A DNA stretch of 60,124 nucleotides from CAMBDS01 sp964355675 (GCA_964355675.1 CAYHEC010000023.1:1-60124); one strand, 5' to 3'; shown: positions 26,885-36,799, counted from the first letter of the stretch. The notes: generated from the letters alone by a model not told the origin. A program made the numbers and translations.

Positions 26885-28138
26885 ATGCCCAATTTCCAAT
26901 ACGTAGTCACTGACGCCAAAGGGATCAGGCGCGAAGATAGAATTCGCGCCGGAAACCTCGATACCGCAATGCAATCCCTCACCAAGAAGGGATTCAAAGT
27001 TATATCGCTACGCGAAGTTCGCACGGCGATGGGGGAATCGGCTCTGCCGCCTGTCTATGAACAGGTGCAGATATCGCTTGAGCGGATGAAACAACATGTT
27101 CCGCTCAACGCTCTTGTATTTTTCACCCGTCAGCTTTCGACCATGTTCTCGGCAGGTCTGACGATTGAGAAGTCCATCGGCAACCTGATGATCGAGGAAA
27201 AAAATCCCCGTTTCCGAAAAGTGCTCGCCAAAGTCGCCAATGACCTGAAAAAAGGTATGGCGCTTTCAGAGGCTCTTAGTCTTAATCCGGGAGTTTTCGA
27301 CGGTCTCTACGTCGCCCTTGTTCATGCCGGCGAAATTTCCGGTTCGCTCCATGTTATTCTTGAAGAACTTTCGGATTATCTCGAGCAAATGGAAGATACG
27401 CGACGGAAGGTCATCTCCGCACTTACTTACCCGGTGATCGTGCTCGTCTTCATGGGTTTGATTGTTTCCGGACTGCTCGTTTTCGTAGTGCCTCAGTTTG
27501 CTGAGATTTACGCTAAATTTGGCGCACGCCTTCCTGGCCCTACACGGGCTTTGGTCGCCGTATCTCAAGGCATTTCTCGAAACTTCTTTCCTGTTCTTCT
27601 GCTGTCAATCGCCGCGATAGTGGCGGCATGGGTTTCGTCGATGACCGAAAAAGGCGGCATGATCTTCGATACGATTAAGCTCCATCTTCCCGTATTCGGA
27701 ATGCTTGTCGAAAACTCATTGATGAATAAGTTCGCCAAGACCTTCGGCATCCTCCTTGCCTCAGGCGTCCCAGTTCTTGAATCACTATCACACGTACAAA
27801 AGGTTGTTGGAAACCGCGTGCTGGTAAAAGCGCTCGAGACTGCCAAAATGCTCATCAAGGACGGTTTTGCCATATCAGTTGCCATGAAAAAAGTGGATGT
27901 ATTTCCGCCGACACTAGTTCAGTTGATTGCTACTGGCGAAGAAACCGGTGAAATGGATAAACTGCTTGACAAAGCGGCATACTTCTACGCAAAACAGGTT
28001 GACGCCATTGTCAGCCGCTTAACTTCGCTGATCGAACCGATCATGATTATGGTACTCGGTGGCGTGGTAGTCTCGATTATTGTGACGATCTACCTGCCGA
28101 TCTTCAAACTCGGAATGGCGCTCCAGCGCGGTCTGTAG
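26885..28138 (+). CDS. pilC: type IV pilus inner-membrane platform protein
   Basis: This 417-residue PilC/GspF-family protein couples the ATPases to the pilin subunits. The N-terminus (PNFQYVVTDAKG) is typical. Two homologous T2SSF domains carry FTRQLSTMFSAGLTIEKSI (about residues 80-98) and FAKTFGILLASGVPVLESL (about 281-299). Three hydrophobic helices lie near residues 180-200, 235-255 and 385-405. PilC is followed by a terminator-like hairpin and then pilD. Confidence 0.95.
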   Translation: MPNFQYVVTDAKGIRREDRIRAGNLDTAMQSLTKKGFKVISLREVRTAMGESALPPVYEQVQISLERMKQHVPLNALVFFTRQLSTMFSAGLTIEKSIGNLMIEEKNPRFRKVLAKVANDLKKGMALSEALSLNPGVFDGLYVALVHAGEISGSLHVILEELSDYLEQMEDTRRKVISALTYPVIVLVFMGLIVSGLLVFVVPQFAEIYAKFGARLPGPTRALVAVSQGISRNFFPVLLLSIAAIVAAWVSSMTEKGGMIFDTIKLHLPVFGMLVENSLMNKFAKTFGILLASGVPVLESLSHVQKVVGNRVLVKALETAKMLIKDGFAISVAMKKVDVFPPTLVQLIATGEETGEMDKLLDKAAYFYAKQVDAIVSRLTSLIEPIMIMVLGGVVVSIIVTIYLPIFKLGMALQRGL

Positions 28139-28173
28139 AGGCAGGTGACTGAAATCTCTATTCTTAGATGTCG

Positions 28174-28200
28174 CGAGAGGCACGATTTGCGTGCCTCTCG
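28174..28200 (+). terminator. hairpin between pilC and pilD
   Basis: A perfect 11-bp stem CGAGAGGCACG-ATTTG-CGTGCCTCTCG is followed by TTGCTCTG, a weak tail. It could be an attenuating terminator or one more intergenic palindrome. Confidence 0.5.
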
Positions 28201-28285
28201 TTGCTCTGAAAAGCGTAGGGGAACTGAAAAGTCGCTTAAGCGCTCAAACTTCTCGATTAATTCATAGCCGTAGTGTACCTTGTAA

Positions 28286-29074
28286 ATGACTCACTACTCG
28301 CCGCTTTGGCCTGAATACCTGGCGATCACCGTTCTGGGAACTATCATCGGCAGTTTCCTGAACGTGATCGTTTATCGTTTGCCGAAGGGTGAATCACTTG
28401 CTTTTCCCAGCTCGCATTGTCCTGAGTGCAATCGCCCGATCAGGCCTTGGGAAAATATTCCGATTATTAGCTTTCTACTTTTGCGTGGCAAATGTGCCGG
28501 ATGCAAGATTCCGATCTCCTGGCGCTACCCGGCCATCGAAATGCTTACAGGGTTATTATTCGCGCTTATTCTCTGGAAAACCGGTTGGAGCTGGGATTTA
28601 TTAATTTATCTTTACATGTCTGCTGTGTTGGTAGCCTTATCTGCAATTGATATGGCGACGATGAGATTGCCAAATGTATTGACCTTGGCAGGATCGATTG
28701 GAGCGATTGGCCTGACACTCGTTTTTCGCACAGACTTTTGGTTGCAAATGGTTCTGGGTGGTCTGGTTGGATTTGGGTTGCTTTACCTGATGGGATTGAT
28801 AGGCAGTCTTCTGTTCCATAAGGAAACGCTGGGATTGGGCGACGTTAAACTCGCCGGAATGATCGGATTGTTCCTCGGCCCGGCTCATACCTCGGGAATG
28901 TACATCATTGGTATATTCTTAGGCGGTATTGTTGGAGGCGGGTTAATAATGGTCGGAGGAAAAAAATGGGGCGAAAAAATCCCGTTTGGTCCCTATCTCG
29001 CGGCGGGAGCTCTCGTCTCACTTGTGTGGGGGGAAAATCTATGGCGCTGGTATATCGGTTTGGCATTTCGCTAA
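28286..29074 (+). CDS. pilD: prepilin peptidase / N-methyltransferase
   Basis: This inner-membrane aspartic protease cleaves the class III signal of prepilins and methylates the new N-terminus. The 262 residues have a first helix and the methyltransferase domain GSFLNVIVYRLPKGES. Its zinc-binding cysteines are CPEC (45 and 48) and CAGC (70 and 73). The peptidase domain has the conserved aspartates in SAIDMATMRLPN and in GLGDVKLAGMIGLFLG, the GxGD motif. It processes the four pilin-like proteins encoded upstream. Confidence 0.95.
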   Translation: MTHYSPLWPEYLAITVLGTIIGSFLNVIVYRLPKGESLAFPSSHCPECNRPIRPWENIPIISFLLLRGKCAGCKIPISWRYPAIEMLTGLLFALILWKTGWSWDLLIYLYMSAVLVALSAIDMATMRLPNVLTLAGSIGAIGLTLVFRTDFWLQMVLGGLVGFGLLYLMGLIGSLLFHKETLGLGDVKLAGMIGLFLGPAHTSGMYIIGIFLGGIVGGGLIMVGGKKWGEKIPFGPYLAAGALVSLVWGENLWRWYIGLAFR

Positions 29075-29080
29075 ACGGGC

Positions 29081-29109
29081 TTGACAAACAGCGGAAAAAA
29101 TTGTAATTT
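29081..29109 (+). promoter_or_regulatory. sigma-70-like promoter of the sorting-domain protein
   Basis: TTGACA (29081-29086) and TAATTT (29104-29109) are separated by 17 bases. They lie about 115 bases upstream of the chosen start at 29223, leaving a long 5' leader. Confidence 0.55.
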
Positions 29110-29222
29110 AGTTGTACTCATCAATAAGTAAACGGATTCTAAGCGGCGGAGATGATTTCAACAGCCAAATGCTTGGAAAACCGTTATCGGCACAGGCCGA
29201 TACGAACTGTTTAGGAGGTCAA

Positions 29223-32200
29223 ATGCATCGTAAGTCGTGGGGTTTCGGACTATCTATTTTACTTGCAATATGCACGGTGGCGTCTGCACGCCCCAAGGAT
29301 CCGTTGCCGTCATTTATGATCGCTGGAAAAAGCGACATGAAAGCAGTAAAAATTATCGGACTGGATGTCGAAAATCAATACAATGGAGAAATTACTCCCG
29401 ATATGTCCGACTACCGTGGCTGGGATCGGACTCCCAACCGAGATCCCCTCGGTGAGGAAATTGTAATCGGCTCGACCTGGTACGATTATCAGCACAACGG
29501 TTCTATCGGCAAAATGATTGCCAAGGACGTCGATGGTGGTATCCATTTCGTCTGGATGAAAGGATACGACGCACAACAGGCGACACGTCATGTCGTCTGG
29601 AACTTTCTTGAAAACGATCAACTTCTCTACGATCCCGACGATGTTCCCGTTGTCGATAATGGTTCTCGTTCAGGATATACAAATCTGGCATTACTGCCCT
29701 CTGACCAACGCACCATGGTTTTTTACCATGTGATTGGACCTCCAGATCACGCTGGTGATTATGTTGGGACCGCGCAAGGCTACGATTTCGATCGTGGATT
29801 TGGCGCTTTCAATTCAAGCTATCCCAACCCATGGCCTAATACACAGTTGATTTGGCCTCACGGAACAGTTTCCAGAAACAACTTCACACATCTCCTCTCG
29901 ACTGAGAATGGCGATTTTCCTGCTGGCGCCGGTCAGCTCTGGCAGAGAGTTTCCTACTGGCGCGGCGAGCCTGACCGCGGTTTCGAGAATTGGGGCTGGA
30001 ACGATCCCGCGATCGATATCGATACATCAGGTACAATAAGCGCAGTCGCGGCTTCTTCCGTGACTTCGAACAGAGTCGTTCTGGCGACTTTTCACAACCG
30101 CGTCGGAAGCAACCTTGGCGCGTGGGATGCGGCTCCCGGGTGGTGGCAGAAGAACAACGATATCCAATATATCGTTTCCCAAGACGGTCGTAATTTCGAC
30201 TTCCAGCGTGGCATGAAGTCTTTGACGAAAATCATACCTCCGCGTCCGGAATTGGCCGAATTCGACATGAACGAAGCCTACGGCGATACCTTCCGTCCAT
30301 ATTGTGATATGGATATTCAGTTCGACCCGTGGGGCGACGACAATCTCTATGCAGTCTTCCCGACCGCAATGTTCCAAGAAGAGCCTGTTGAGGATGATGA
30401 CCCGGAACCAGCAGACGGCGCAACAGCCGAGCACTGTATTCTTTGGTTCTGGTCTGAGCATGGTGGGCAAGACGGACAAGATACCATCACCATGGTTTAC
30501 GATGCCTACTACTTCAATCGAACCGATAATGGCGGAACATGGCACTCGCGTGCCGGCGCTTGGAGAATGAACGCCGACCGTGGTTCCATTGCCTTCGATC
30601 CTGATCGCGAAGGAACGATCTATATTACGTGGGTCAGTTTCCCCAAGATTCAAGAGCTCAATCCTGATTACGACCCGAATGATCCTAACAGCGAGCCCTT
30701 CCTTTATGACTTTCCGGCGCAGGATACCTCTGCTTTAGGCTACAAGGCCGCCGAAATCATGATCTCGGTATCTACCGACTATGGTATCACCTGGCGTGAG
30801 CCGGTCAACGCTACCGAAACTTTCTGGGAAGGTAACGCGGCGCCGGAGCCGGGTCAGATGGCAAGCGAGGCATGGCAGTCAGTAGCTACTGCCGCGGATG
30901 GTTTCCTGCACTTGGCGTATGTCCGCGATACAGAAGCCGGCGGTACCATCCAGACTCCGTCTGAAGGTCCGGCGACAAATTCTCCATGGATCTATCAAAA
31001 GATTGATATCAATGATATTCCACTAAACGATCCGGTTGTGCTTCCATCGGAAGATTTCACTTTCCATAACAACCTTGATTTCCGTCCACAGATCGATGAT
31101 GTGCTCCGAAATCCGGGCGCTCCGACGCCGGGGAATCAAGTTATGGTGACTGCCGCCATTGTAGGCGGTGGCGATCATGCAGTTGATAATGCCTCGATTA
31201 TTTACCGTGTCAACGGTGAGAACGAGCGTGAAATTGCTATGGCGACGGTCGATGGCGACGTCTGGGGCGCGACAATTCCTGCGCAAGCCGCTGGTTCGAC
31301 TGTCTGGTATCGCATTCGTGGGGTTAATGATGTAGGCCTTCCCGCCATCGCGCCACAAGCCAATTGGTGGTGGGGCTATGTCGTTCGCAATAATGGCGAA
31401 CTCGTCATCCGCGATCTTCAGGAACGTCCCGATGATTGGGAAACTGATTACTCGTTCTATCGGGGTTATGAAGTTACCGTCACCGGCGTAGTAACAACTC
31501 CATCTACCTTCAATGAAGTCTATGGCGCGTATGCCATCCAGGATGGAGCCGCGGCGTGGTCGGGAATCTTTGTCCGCGGCGTCCAGCAGAATCTTAATCT
31601 TGGTGACCGTGTAACAGTTACCGGTACGGTATTCGAACGGGATATGCAGAATCCGACCAAGTGGGAATTTGAAACCTACATTCAAGCTTCTTCGGTAGAG
31701 GTTATTGCTCAGGGGCAAGCTCTTCCTGCCACGCTACGCCTTGCCGGAATAAGCGACCTGCTCTACTCCAATGGCGTCGAAGCTTTGGAAGGATGTCTGG
31801 TTGAACTTCGAAATCCTTTCGAAGTCGATTCGTTGAATAATCCGGTCATACGTCCCGAGAACCGCACTTATTGGCCTATCACCGATAGCGACCATACTGC
31901 CACCGGATATTTCACCAGCATCGGGTTGACCGCCAACGATATTACTACAATGGGTCTTCGTGATTTCGCCCGCGGAACAGAGATCTCCGGCATGAAAGGC
32001 GTTCTTTGTGAGAACAATGGTCGTTATGCAATCGCAATGCGAAATCCAAATGACCTCGGTCTGGCGGACGTCGATAAAGGGAATAATCCGACTCCGTTCC
32101 ACTTCGCTTTGAATCAGGCTTACCCGAATCCGTTCAATGGTTTGACGACACTAAGCTTTTCACTGCCACGCATGGCATTTGCGACGCTTGGAGTCTATGA

Positions 32201-32360
32201 TCTGAACGGTCGTGAGGTTGCCCGTGTTGCAGAAGGTCGTTTCCAGGCAGGTCAGCACCTGTTAACCATCGATGCTTCCGAACTCGCAACCGGACTCTAT
32301 GTTATCCAGCTTGAATCGAACGGTAGGACTGCCAGCCAGAAGATTGTTCTGGTTAAGTAG
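29223..32360 (+). CDS. large secreted protein with type IX-like C-terminal sorting domain
   Basis: I choose the ATG at 29223 because AGGAGGT lies just upstream and a signal peptide follows (MHRKSWGFGLSILLAICTVASA); an ORF start 37 codons earlier lacks both. The 1045-residue protein has a long beta-propeller-like region (repeats such as DPWGDDNLYAVFP, DREGTIYITWVSF, DGFLHLAYVRD) recalling BNR/sialidase-type folds. An OB-fold-like segment follows (VTVTGVVTTPSTFNEVYGAY, GDRVTVTGTVFER). The last about 80 residues carry YPNPFNGLT, LGVYDLNGREVARV and a final IVLVK, the type A sorting domain of type IX secretion. The substrate is unknown. No type IX machinery is in the window. Confidence 0.85.
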   Translation: MHRKSWGFGLSILLAICTVASARPKDPLPSFMIAGKSDMKAVKIIGLDVENQYNGEITPDMSDYRGWDRTPNRDPLGEEIVIGSTWYDYQHNGSIGKMIAKDVDGGIHFVWMKGYDAQQATRHVVWNFLENDQLLYDPDDVPVVDNGSRSGYTNLALLPSDQRTMVFYHVIGPPDHAGDYVGTAQGYDFDRGFGAFNSSYPNPWPNTQLIWPHGTVSRNNFTHLLSTENGDFPAGAGQLWQRVSYWRGEPDRGFENWGWNDPAIDIDTSGTISAVAASSVTSNRVVLATFHNRVGSNLGAWDAAPGWWQKNNDIQYIVSQDGRNFDFQRGMKSLTKIIPPRPELAEFDMNEAYGDTFRPYCDMDIQFDPWGDDNLYAVFPTAMFQEEPVEDDDPEPADGATAEHCILWFWSEHGGQDGQDTITMVYDAYYFNRTDNGGTWHSRAGAWRMNADRGSIAFDPDREGTIYITWVSFPKIQELNPDYDPNDPNSEPFLYDFPAQDTSALGYKAAEIMISVSTDYGITWREPVNATETFWEGNAAPEPGQMASEAWQSVATAADGFLHLAYVRDTEAGGTIQTPSEGPATNSPWIYQKIDINDIPLNDPVVLPSEDFTFHNNLDFRPQIDDVLRNPGAPTPGNQVMVTAAIVGGGDHAVDNASIIYRVNGENEREIAMATVDGDVWGATIPAQAAGSTVWYRIRGVNDVGLPAIAPQANWWWGYVVRNNGELVIRDLQERPDDWETDYSFYRGYEVTVTGVVTTPSTFNEVYGAYAIQDGAAAWSGIFVRGVQQNLNLGDRVTVTGTVFERDMQNPTKWEFETYIQASSVEVIAQGQALPATLRLAGISDLLYSNGVEALEGCLVELRNPFEVDSLNNPVIRPENRTYWPITDSDHTATGYFTSIGLTANDITTMGLRDFARGTEISGMKGVLCENNGRYAIAMRNPNDLGLADVDKGNNPTPFHFALNQAYPNPFNGLTTLSFSLPRMAFATLGVYDLNGREVARVAEGRFQAGQHLLTIDASELATGLYVIQLESNGRTASQKIVLVK

Positions 32361-32382
32361 CCGATCATTCGTTGATTGAATT

Positions 32383-32430
32383 GAGGGCCGCGGTCGCGCC
32401 GGTTACGACCGGTGAGGATCGCGGCCTCTC
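32383..32430 (+). terminator. branched GC-rich hairpin after the sorting-domain gene
   Basis: An outer GAGGGCCGCGGTC/GATCGCGGCCTC stem encloses CCGGT-TACG-ACCGG. It lies 23 bp past the stop. The tail is TCTCTCGT, moderately T-rich. The following 170 bases (32431-32601) hold further short palindromes (GTAGTC...GACTAC, GTAGGGCGGG family) and no gene. Confidence 0.5.
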
Positions 32431-32601
32431 TCGTACATGTAGTCCGTAGAGACACTCGCGTAGGTTAACCGTCCCGGTTGACTACACGTAGGTTGGTATT
32501 CCATCACGACACATCGCGACGGGAATGACGCCCGCCCTACGCGATGCAAGACAAGCGAGACGCTTATCCTACGCGGATGAGATGAACTTCCAGGAGCCTT
32601 T

Positions 32602-32865
32602 ATGTACTACCACCTTCTACCTCCGATTGCCATCACGGTTATTGGGCTGATTTCAGCAGGAACTGCCGTTTTTTTCTCATGGAATCGAGGTCGCGAGAGA
32701 TTGAACAAAGCGAGTCTGGTCCTTCTGTTGTTTGAAATTGCGTTGTTATATCCTGTCGCCAATCTTAACTCCGGCGTTGTCGCTAATGCCAGCGTGACTG
32801 AAATTCTGAATGCCTTGTGTACGCTCGCAAACTTAATCGTTCTTTTTGCATCGACAGTATTGTAA
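32602..32865 (+). CDS. small three-helix membrane protein
   Basis: The 87 residues form three hydrophobic segments: about 5-27, 40-56 and 66-87. A short basic loop (NRGRERLNK) sits between the first two. An AGGAG ribosome-binding site lies 5 bases before the ATG. I do not recognise the family. It is 39 bp upstream of obg and probably co-transcribed. Confidence 0.65.
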   Translation: MYYHLLPPIAITVIGLISAGTAVFFSWNRGRERLNKASLVLLLFEIALLYPVANLNSGVVANASVTEILNALCTLANLIVLFASTVL

Positions 32866-32904
32866 TTCCATTTAGATACAAATCAAAAGGCACTTTCCAA
32901 ATAT

Positions 32905-33891
32905 ATGCGTTTTATAGATGAAATCGTAATTTACGTTAAATCGGGCAAGGGCGGCGCGGGCTCATCAAGCTTTTATCGAGCTCCCTTTGTTCCAAAGGGC
33001 GGTCCTGATGGCGGAGATGGCGGTCGTGGCGGTGACGTCATTTTCCAAGCCTCCGCTCAACTTACCACACTCGAGGATTTTACTCTCAACAGCCGAATCG
33101 CCGCAACTGATGGAAAAAATGGGTTAGGTGGGCGCAAAAGCGGCAAAGCGGGAAAAGATGTAATTTTATATGTTCCCCCGGGCACGTTGTTGTTCAATGA
33201 AGAGAATGGTGAACTTCTTGCTGACTTGGAAAATGCGGGTGAAAGACTAATTGTAGCCAAAGGAGGTCGGGGAGGTCGCGGTAATGTCCACTTCGTTTCA
33301 TCGACTAACAGGACTCCCCGAAGGGTTGACCCGGGTGGCGAAGCAGTGACCTTAAAACTTAGGCTTGAATTAAAACTTCTTGCTGATGTTGGACTTGTCG
33401 GCAAGCCCAATGCCGGAAAATCGACGCTTCTGGCGGCTCTCTCCGATGCAACTCCCAAGATCGCCGCCTATCCATTCAGCACTCTTGAGCCCTCGCTTGG
33501 CGTTGTTAAGGTTGGAGATTACGGACGGTTTATTCTGGCGGATATTCCCGGTTTGATCGAGGGAGCACATACCGGGCGTGGCCTTGGTCATCGATTTCTC
33601 CGTCATATTGAACGGACAAGACTTATTGTCGTTCTGATAGAAACGCCCGAACAAAATTATACCAAAGCTCGTGACGATTTGCTGAATGAGTTGCACAGCT
33701 ACTCCGAAAGCTTGTCGAAACTTCCTAAGCTCTTCGTGCGTTCCAAGTCTGACCTGACAAAACCCAAGGATAATCGCTCGCGTCTTAAATTTGATTTAAT
33801 CATCTCTGCCGCAACCGGGGAGGGATTAAAAGAGCTGGTCGAGACCATCTCCAATTCCCTCCAGAAACCGTCCCCAGCTGGCAGTGAATAA
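32905..33891 (+). CDS. obg: Obg family GTPase
   Basis: This conserved GTPase is linked to 50S ribosome assembly and stress signalling. The 328 residues begin with the glycine-rich Obg fold (KGGAGSSSFYRAPFVPKGGP, GGDGGRGGDVIF). The G domain follows: G1 GKPNAGKST (about 169-177), switch region PFSTLEPSLGVV, G3 DIPGLIEGA and G4 RSKSDL. The optional C-terminal OCT domain is absent. It overlaps the dprA start by 8 bases. Confidence 0.95.
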   Translation: MRFIDEIVIYVKSGKGGAGSSSFYRAPFVPKGGPDGGDGGRGGDVIFQASAQLTTLEDFTLNSRIAATDGKNGLGGRKSGKAGKDVILYVPPGTLLFNEENGELLADLENAGERLIVAKGGRGGRGNVHFVSSTNRTPRRVDPGGEAVTLKLRLELKLLADVGLVGKPNAGKSTLLAALSDATPKIAAYPFSTLEPSLGVVKVGDYGRFILADIPGLIEGAHTGRGLGHRFLRHIERTRLIVVLIETPEQNYTKARDDLLNELHSYSESLSKLPKLFVRSKSDLTKPKDNRSRLKFDLIISAATGEGLKELVETISNSLQKPSPAGSE

Positions 33892-35005
33892 ACCGCGTAT
33901 CGACATCGATCGCGCCGGCAGAATTGCTCTGATAGCGCTCAAATCCTCGTCCGGTATCGGTAACCGACGAGCGCTTGAGCTTGTTAACACCTTCGGCTCT
34001 CCACAAGCCGTCCTTGCCGCCCCGGCAGGAGAAATTTCGACGGTGCTTAATCAGCCGCTCGAAGTCGGCCGAAGTGTGGTTCGAACTGGTCGGGCGCTCG
34101 ATAAGGCAGTCAAGATAATGGAAGCCGCCGAGAAAGCCGGTGCAAAGGTGGTGACCCTTTGGGATACTGAATATCCCTCGCGGCTTAAGGGTATATCTGA
34201 CCCGCCGGTCATTCTTTTTGTTAAAGGCGAGACGTCACCGCTTTATGACTTTTGTGTCGCAGTGGTTGGAACGCGAGTGCCCACTGATAACGGCCAGAGA
34301 ATTGCCTTCAGGATGGGCGTGGAACTTGCGCAAGCCGGTGTGACAGTAGTTAGTGGGATGGCGTTAGGAATTGACTCAGTTGCCCATGAGGGTGCATTGG
34401 CAGGCGGCGGTCGTACTATCGCGGTGCTTGGAACTGGCGTCGATAAGGTTTATCCACCCTCCAACAAACGACTCTACGAGAAAATTTCTGTTCAAGGCGC
34501 GATCATGACCGAGTACCTTCCCGGTACCGGTCCGGAGCCTCACAATTTTCCTCCCCGCAACCGGATTATTTCCGGAATAAGCCTCGGATCGGTCATTGTC
34601 GAGGCCGGGGTCAAAAGCGGAGCGCTTATCACCGCCAAATGCGCTCTCGAACAAGGAAGGGAATTGTTCGCGGTTCCCGGTATGGCTGGACAGCCGCGCT
34701 CGGCAGGCGTCCATCGATTGATAAAGGATGGAGCCGCTCACCTTGTTGAGACCGCGGCGGAAATCATTGAGCATCTAAAATCGCAATTAGCTCCCGTGCT
34801 GAACGTTGCCGCATCTTTGGCTTTGCCGAGCATGCAGGAAAACGAATTGAAAATCTACAATTTGCTCGAATCAAGCTCCAAATTAGTTGATGAATTGATC
34901 CAAAAAAGCGGAATGAATGCCATCGAAGTAAACCGACTGATCACCTCAATGCAGATGAAAGGCTTAATCAAGCGTTACCCCGGGGCAAGAGTTGGGCGAA
35001 CATGA
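33884..35005 (+). CDS. dprA: DNA processing protein A
   Basis: DprA binds incoming single-stranded DNA and loads RecA during natural transformation. The 373-residue protein has an N-terminal helix-hairpin-helix region. The Rossmann domain has the motifs VAVVGTRVPTDNGQ, VVSGMALGIDSVAHEGAL, GTGVDKVYPPSN and FPPRNRIISGIS. A C-terminal winged helix completes it. The GTG start lies inside the end of obg. Together with the pilus locus (PilT, pilins) it suggests competence, although ComEA/ComEC are not in the window. Confidence 0.95.
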   Translation: MNKPRIDIDRAGRIALIALKSSSGIGNRRALELVNTFGSPQAVLAAPAGEISTVLNQPLEVGRSVVRTGRALDKAVKIMEAAEKAGAKVVTLWDTEYPSRLKGISDPPVILFVKGETSPLYDFCVAVVGTRVPTDNGQRIAFRMGVELAQAGVTVVSGMALGIDSVAHEGALAGGGRTIAVLGTGVDKVYPPSNKRLYEKISVQGAIMTEYLPGTGPEPHNFPPRNRIISGISLGSVIVEAGVKSGALITAKCALEQGRELFAVPGMAGQPRSAGVHRLIKDGAAHLVETAAEIIEHLKSQLAPVLNVAASLALPSMQENELKIYNLLESSSKLVDELIQKSGMNAIEVNRLITSMQMKGLIKRYPGARVGRT

Positions 35006-35169
35006 TCCTGAGTCAAAATAATGTCACCATGAACGTGAGTCGCAAGATACTTCTAACAATAGTAATGATGGTTTCAATCTGGTTAGGCGCGAAGCTGTAT
35101 ATGACGATTGGGGCGATTCTCATGCGGCAAGCCCCAAGCTGGCTAATGAAGGAAACAATTAAACCTTGA
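35002..35169 (+). CDS. 55-residue single-helix membrane protein between dprA and ctpA
   Basis: This short ORF starts with the ATG of an ATGA overlap at the dprA stop. It ends at a TGA that overlaps the TTG start of ctpA (TTGA). It encodes MILSQNNVTMNVSRKILLTI and then a hydrophobic helix (VMMVSIWLGAKLYMTIGAIL) and a short basic end. The tight overlaps on both sides argue that it is translated in a coupled chain. The helix resembles the CtpA N-terminus (RKILLTIVMMVSIWLGAKLY against RAVLLAMVIGVAIWVGIRLF). It is too short for many gene callers. Function unknown. Confidence 0.55.
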   Translation: MILSQNNVTMNVSRKILLTIVMMVSIWLGAKLYMTIGAILMRQAPSWLMKETIKP

Positions 35170-36737
35170 AACCGACTCGCGCAGTACTTCTCGCCATGGT
35201 GATTGGGGTCGCAATCTGGGTTGGTATAAGGCTCTTCGCATCCAGCGATTCGATTATCACCCAAGCACAAAAAATAGCCGCTGTCATGTCGTTGGTAGAA
35301 AGTGTCTATGTTGAGAACCCCAATTCCAACCGCTTGACCGAAGGGGCCATCGAGGGAATGTTGAAGAGACTCGATCCCCATTCTGTCTATATTCCCGCCG
35401 TTGAGCAAAGAGAATTATCAGAGCGCGACCTCGGCGAATTTCAGGGTATAGGAATATCTTTTGTTATTCAGAATGAGCTGATTACGGTTATCGCTCCGGT
35501 GGTTGGTTCACCTTCAGACCGAATCGGCATCAGAGCCGGAGATCGCATCATCGAAATCGACAGCATTAGCGCTTTTGGAATTTCTGAAGATGAAGTTTTT
35601 AAAAGACTGCGCGGAAAGAGAGGCACGCGTGTCAATCTAAAAATTATCAGAGAAGGTCTAAATGAACCGATAGATTTTACTGTTATACGCGATGATATTC
35701 CGATCTACTCCGTATTTACAAGCTTTATGATCGATGATTCGACGGGCTATATTTTACTGAACCAGTTTTCTGCCACGACCTCCTCTGAATTGGAACAAGC
35801 TCTGCACAAACTGGAATCTGCCGGTATGAAACGACTGCTTTTTGATCTGAGGAATAACGGCGGTGGGAGACTAAATGAAGCGGTTGCGACAGCAGATATG
35901 TTTTTGCCAGCTGGCTATATAATCGTTTCCCGCCGTGGACGCAACCACGAAGACGACTCGACTTATCGTTCGACAGACCCTAATACGCACCCGATGTGGG
36001 ATTTGATCGTTCTGGTCAATGGAGGGAGTGCTTCAGCCTCAGAGATAATCGCCGCCGCGGTGCAGGATCTCGATAGAGGCCTGATTGTCGGTCAGCAGAC
36101 CTTTGGTAAAGGACTTGTCCAGAACACTTATCCATTGAGGGATGGTTCGGTGATACGTCTTTCGACCGCCCACTGGTACGCTCCATCCGGAAGGTTAGTT
36201 CAGATCCCTTATGACAAGGGCCGCGAAGAGTATTATGCTGTCAGTTACACCGATCAGGGTATCGATGCTGTTGAAAAAGATCGCTTTCCATTTAAGACGC
36301 TCAGCGGTCGAACTGTGTATGGAACAATGGGGGTTATCCCGGATTCGGTTGTTGAGGACACAAAGATAACCCTTGCCACCGCGCAAATTATTGGTGCGCA
36401 AGTTGTATTCGATCTAAGCTCCAAGCTGGCTCATGAATCTGGCTATTCTTCAGCAGATAAGTTCGAAGATTTTCGAAAGAAATATTTCGTTAGCGAAACC
36501 AATGTTAATCGATTGATCGCTATGTCTAATGAAAAAGGACGGGAGTATTCAATGGAAGCCCTTGCCAAAGACGCTGTTTATCTGAAATCGTTATTAAAGG
36601 CGGAAATGGCGCAGTTGATTTGGAATGATCGGGTAAATTATTACAAAGTACTTATTGAGGAAGATTCTGTAACCAAAACAGCGTTAAAACTGTTTCCAAT
36701 CGCACAAATAACGGCTCAACATTGGCAACAAAATTGA
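35166..36737 (+). CDS. ctpA: C-terminal processing protease (S41, PDZ)
   Basis: This periplasmic tail-specific protease has 523 residues. The N-terminal membrane helix or signal is AVLLAMVIGVAIWVGIRLF. A PDZ domain contains GIGISFVIQNELITVI and GIRAGDRIIEIDSI (about residues 97-160). The S41 catalytic dyad is Ser290 in GGSASASEI and Lys315 in TFGKGLVQ, the usual 25-residue spacing. The C-terminal helical region is longer than in small Ctps. The TTG start overlaps the stop of the small ORF, so translation is probably coupled. Confidence 0.93.
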   Translation: MKPTRAVLLAMVIGVAIWVGIRLFASSDSIITQAQKIAAVMSLVESVYVENPNSNRLTEGAIEGMLKRLDPHSVYIPAVEQRELSERDLGEFQGIGISFVIQNELITVIAPVVGSPSDRIGIRAGDRIIEIDSISAFGISEDEVFKRLRGKRGTRVNLKIIREGLNEPIDFTVIRDDIPIYSVFTSFMIDDSTGYILLNQFSATTSSELEQALHKLESAGMKRLLFDLRNNGGGRLNEAVATADMFLPAGYIIVSRRGRNHEDDSTYRSTDPNTHPMWDLIVLVNGGSASASEIIAAAVQDLDRGLIVGQQTFGKGLVQNTYPLRDGSVIRLSTAHWYAPSGRLVQIPYDKGREEYYAVSYTDQGIDAVEKDRFPFKTLSGRTVYGTMGVIPDSVVEDTKITLATAQIIGAQVVFDLSSKLAHESGYSSADKFEDFRKKYFVSETNVNRLIAMSNEKGREYSMEALAKDAVYLKSLLKAEMAQLIWNDRVNYYKVLIEEDSVTKTALKLFPIAQITAQHWQQN

Positions 36738-36799
36738 GTTTACAGGACGATAACCGCGAAAGAATCCTATTTGAGTCGGTTTAAAAAAGCCTCAAGGAT

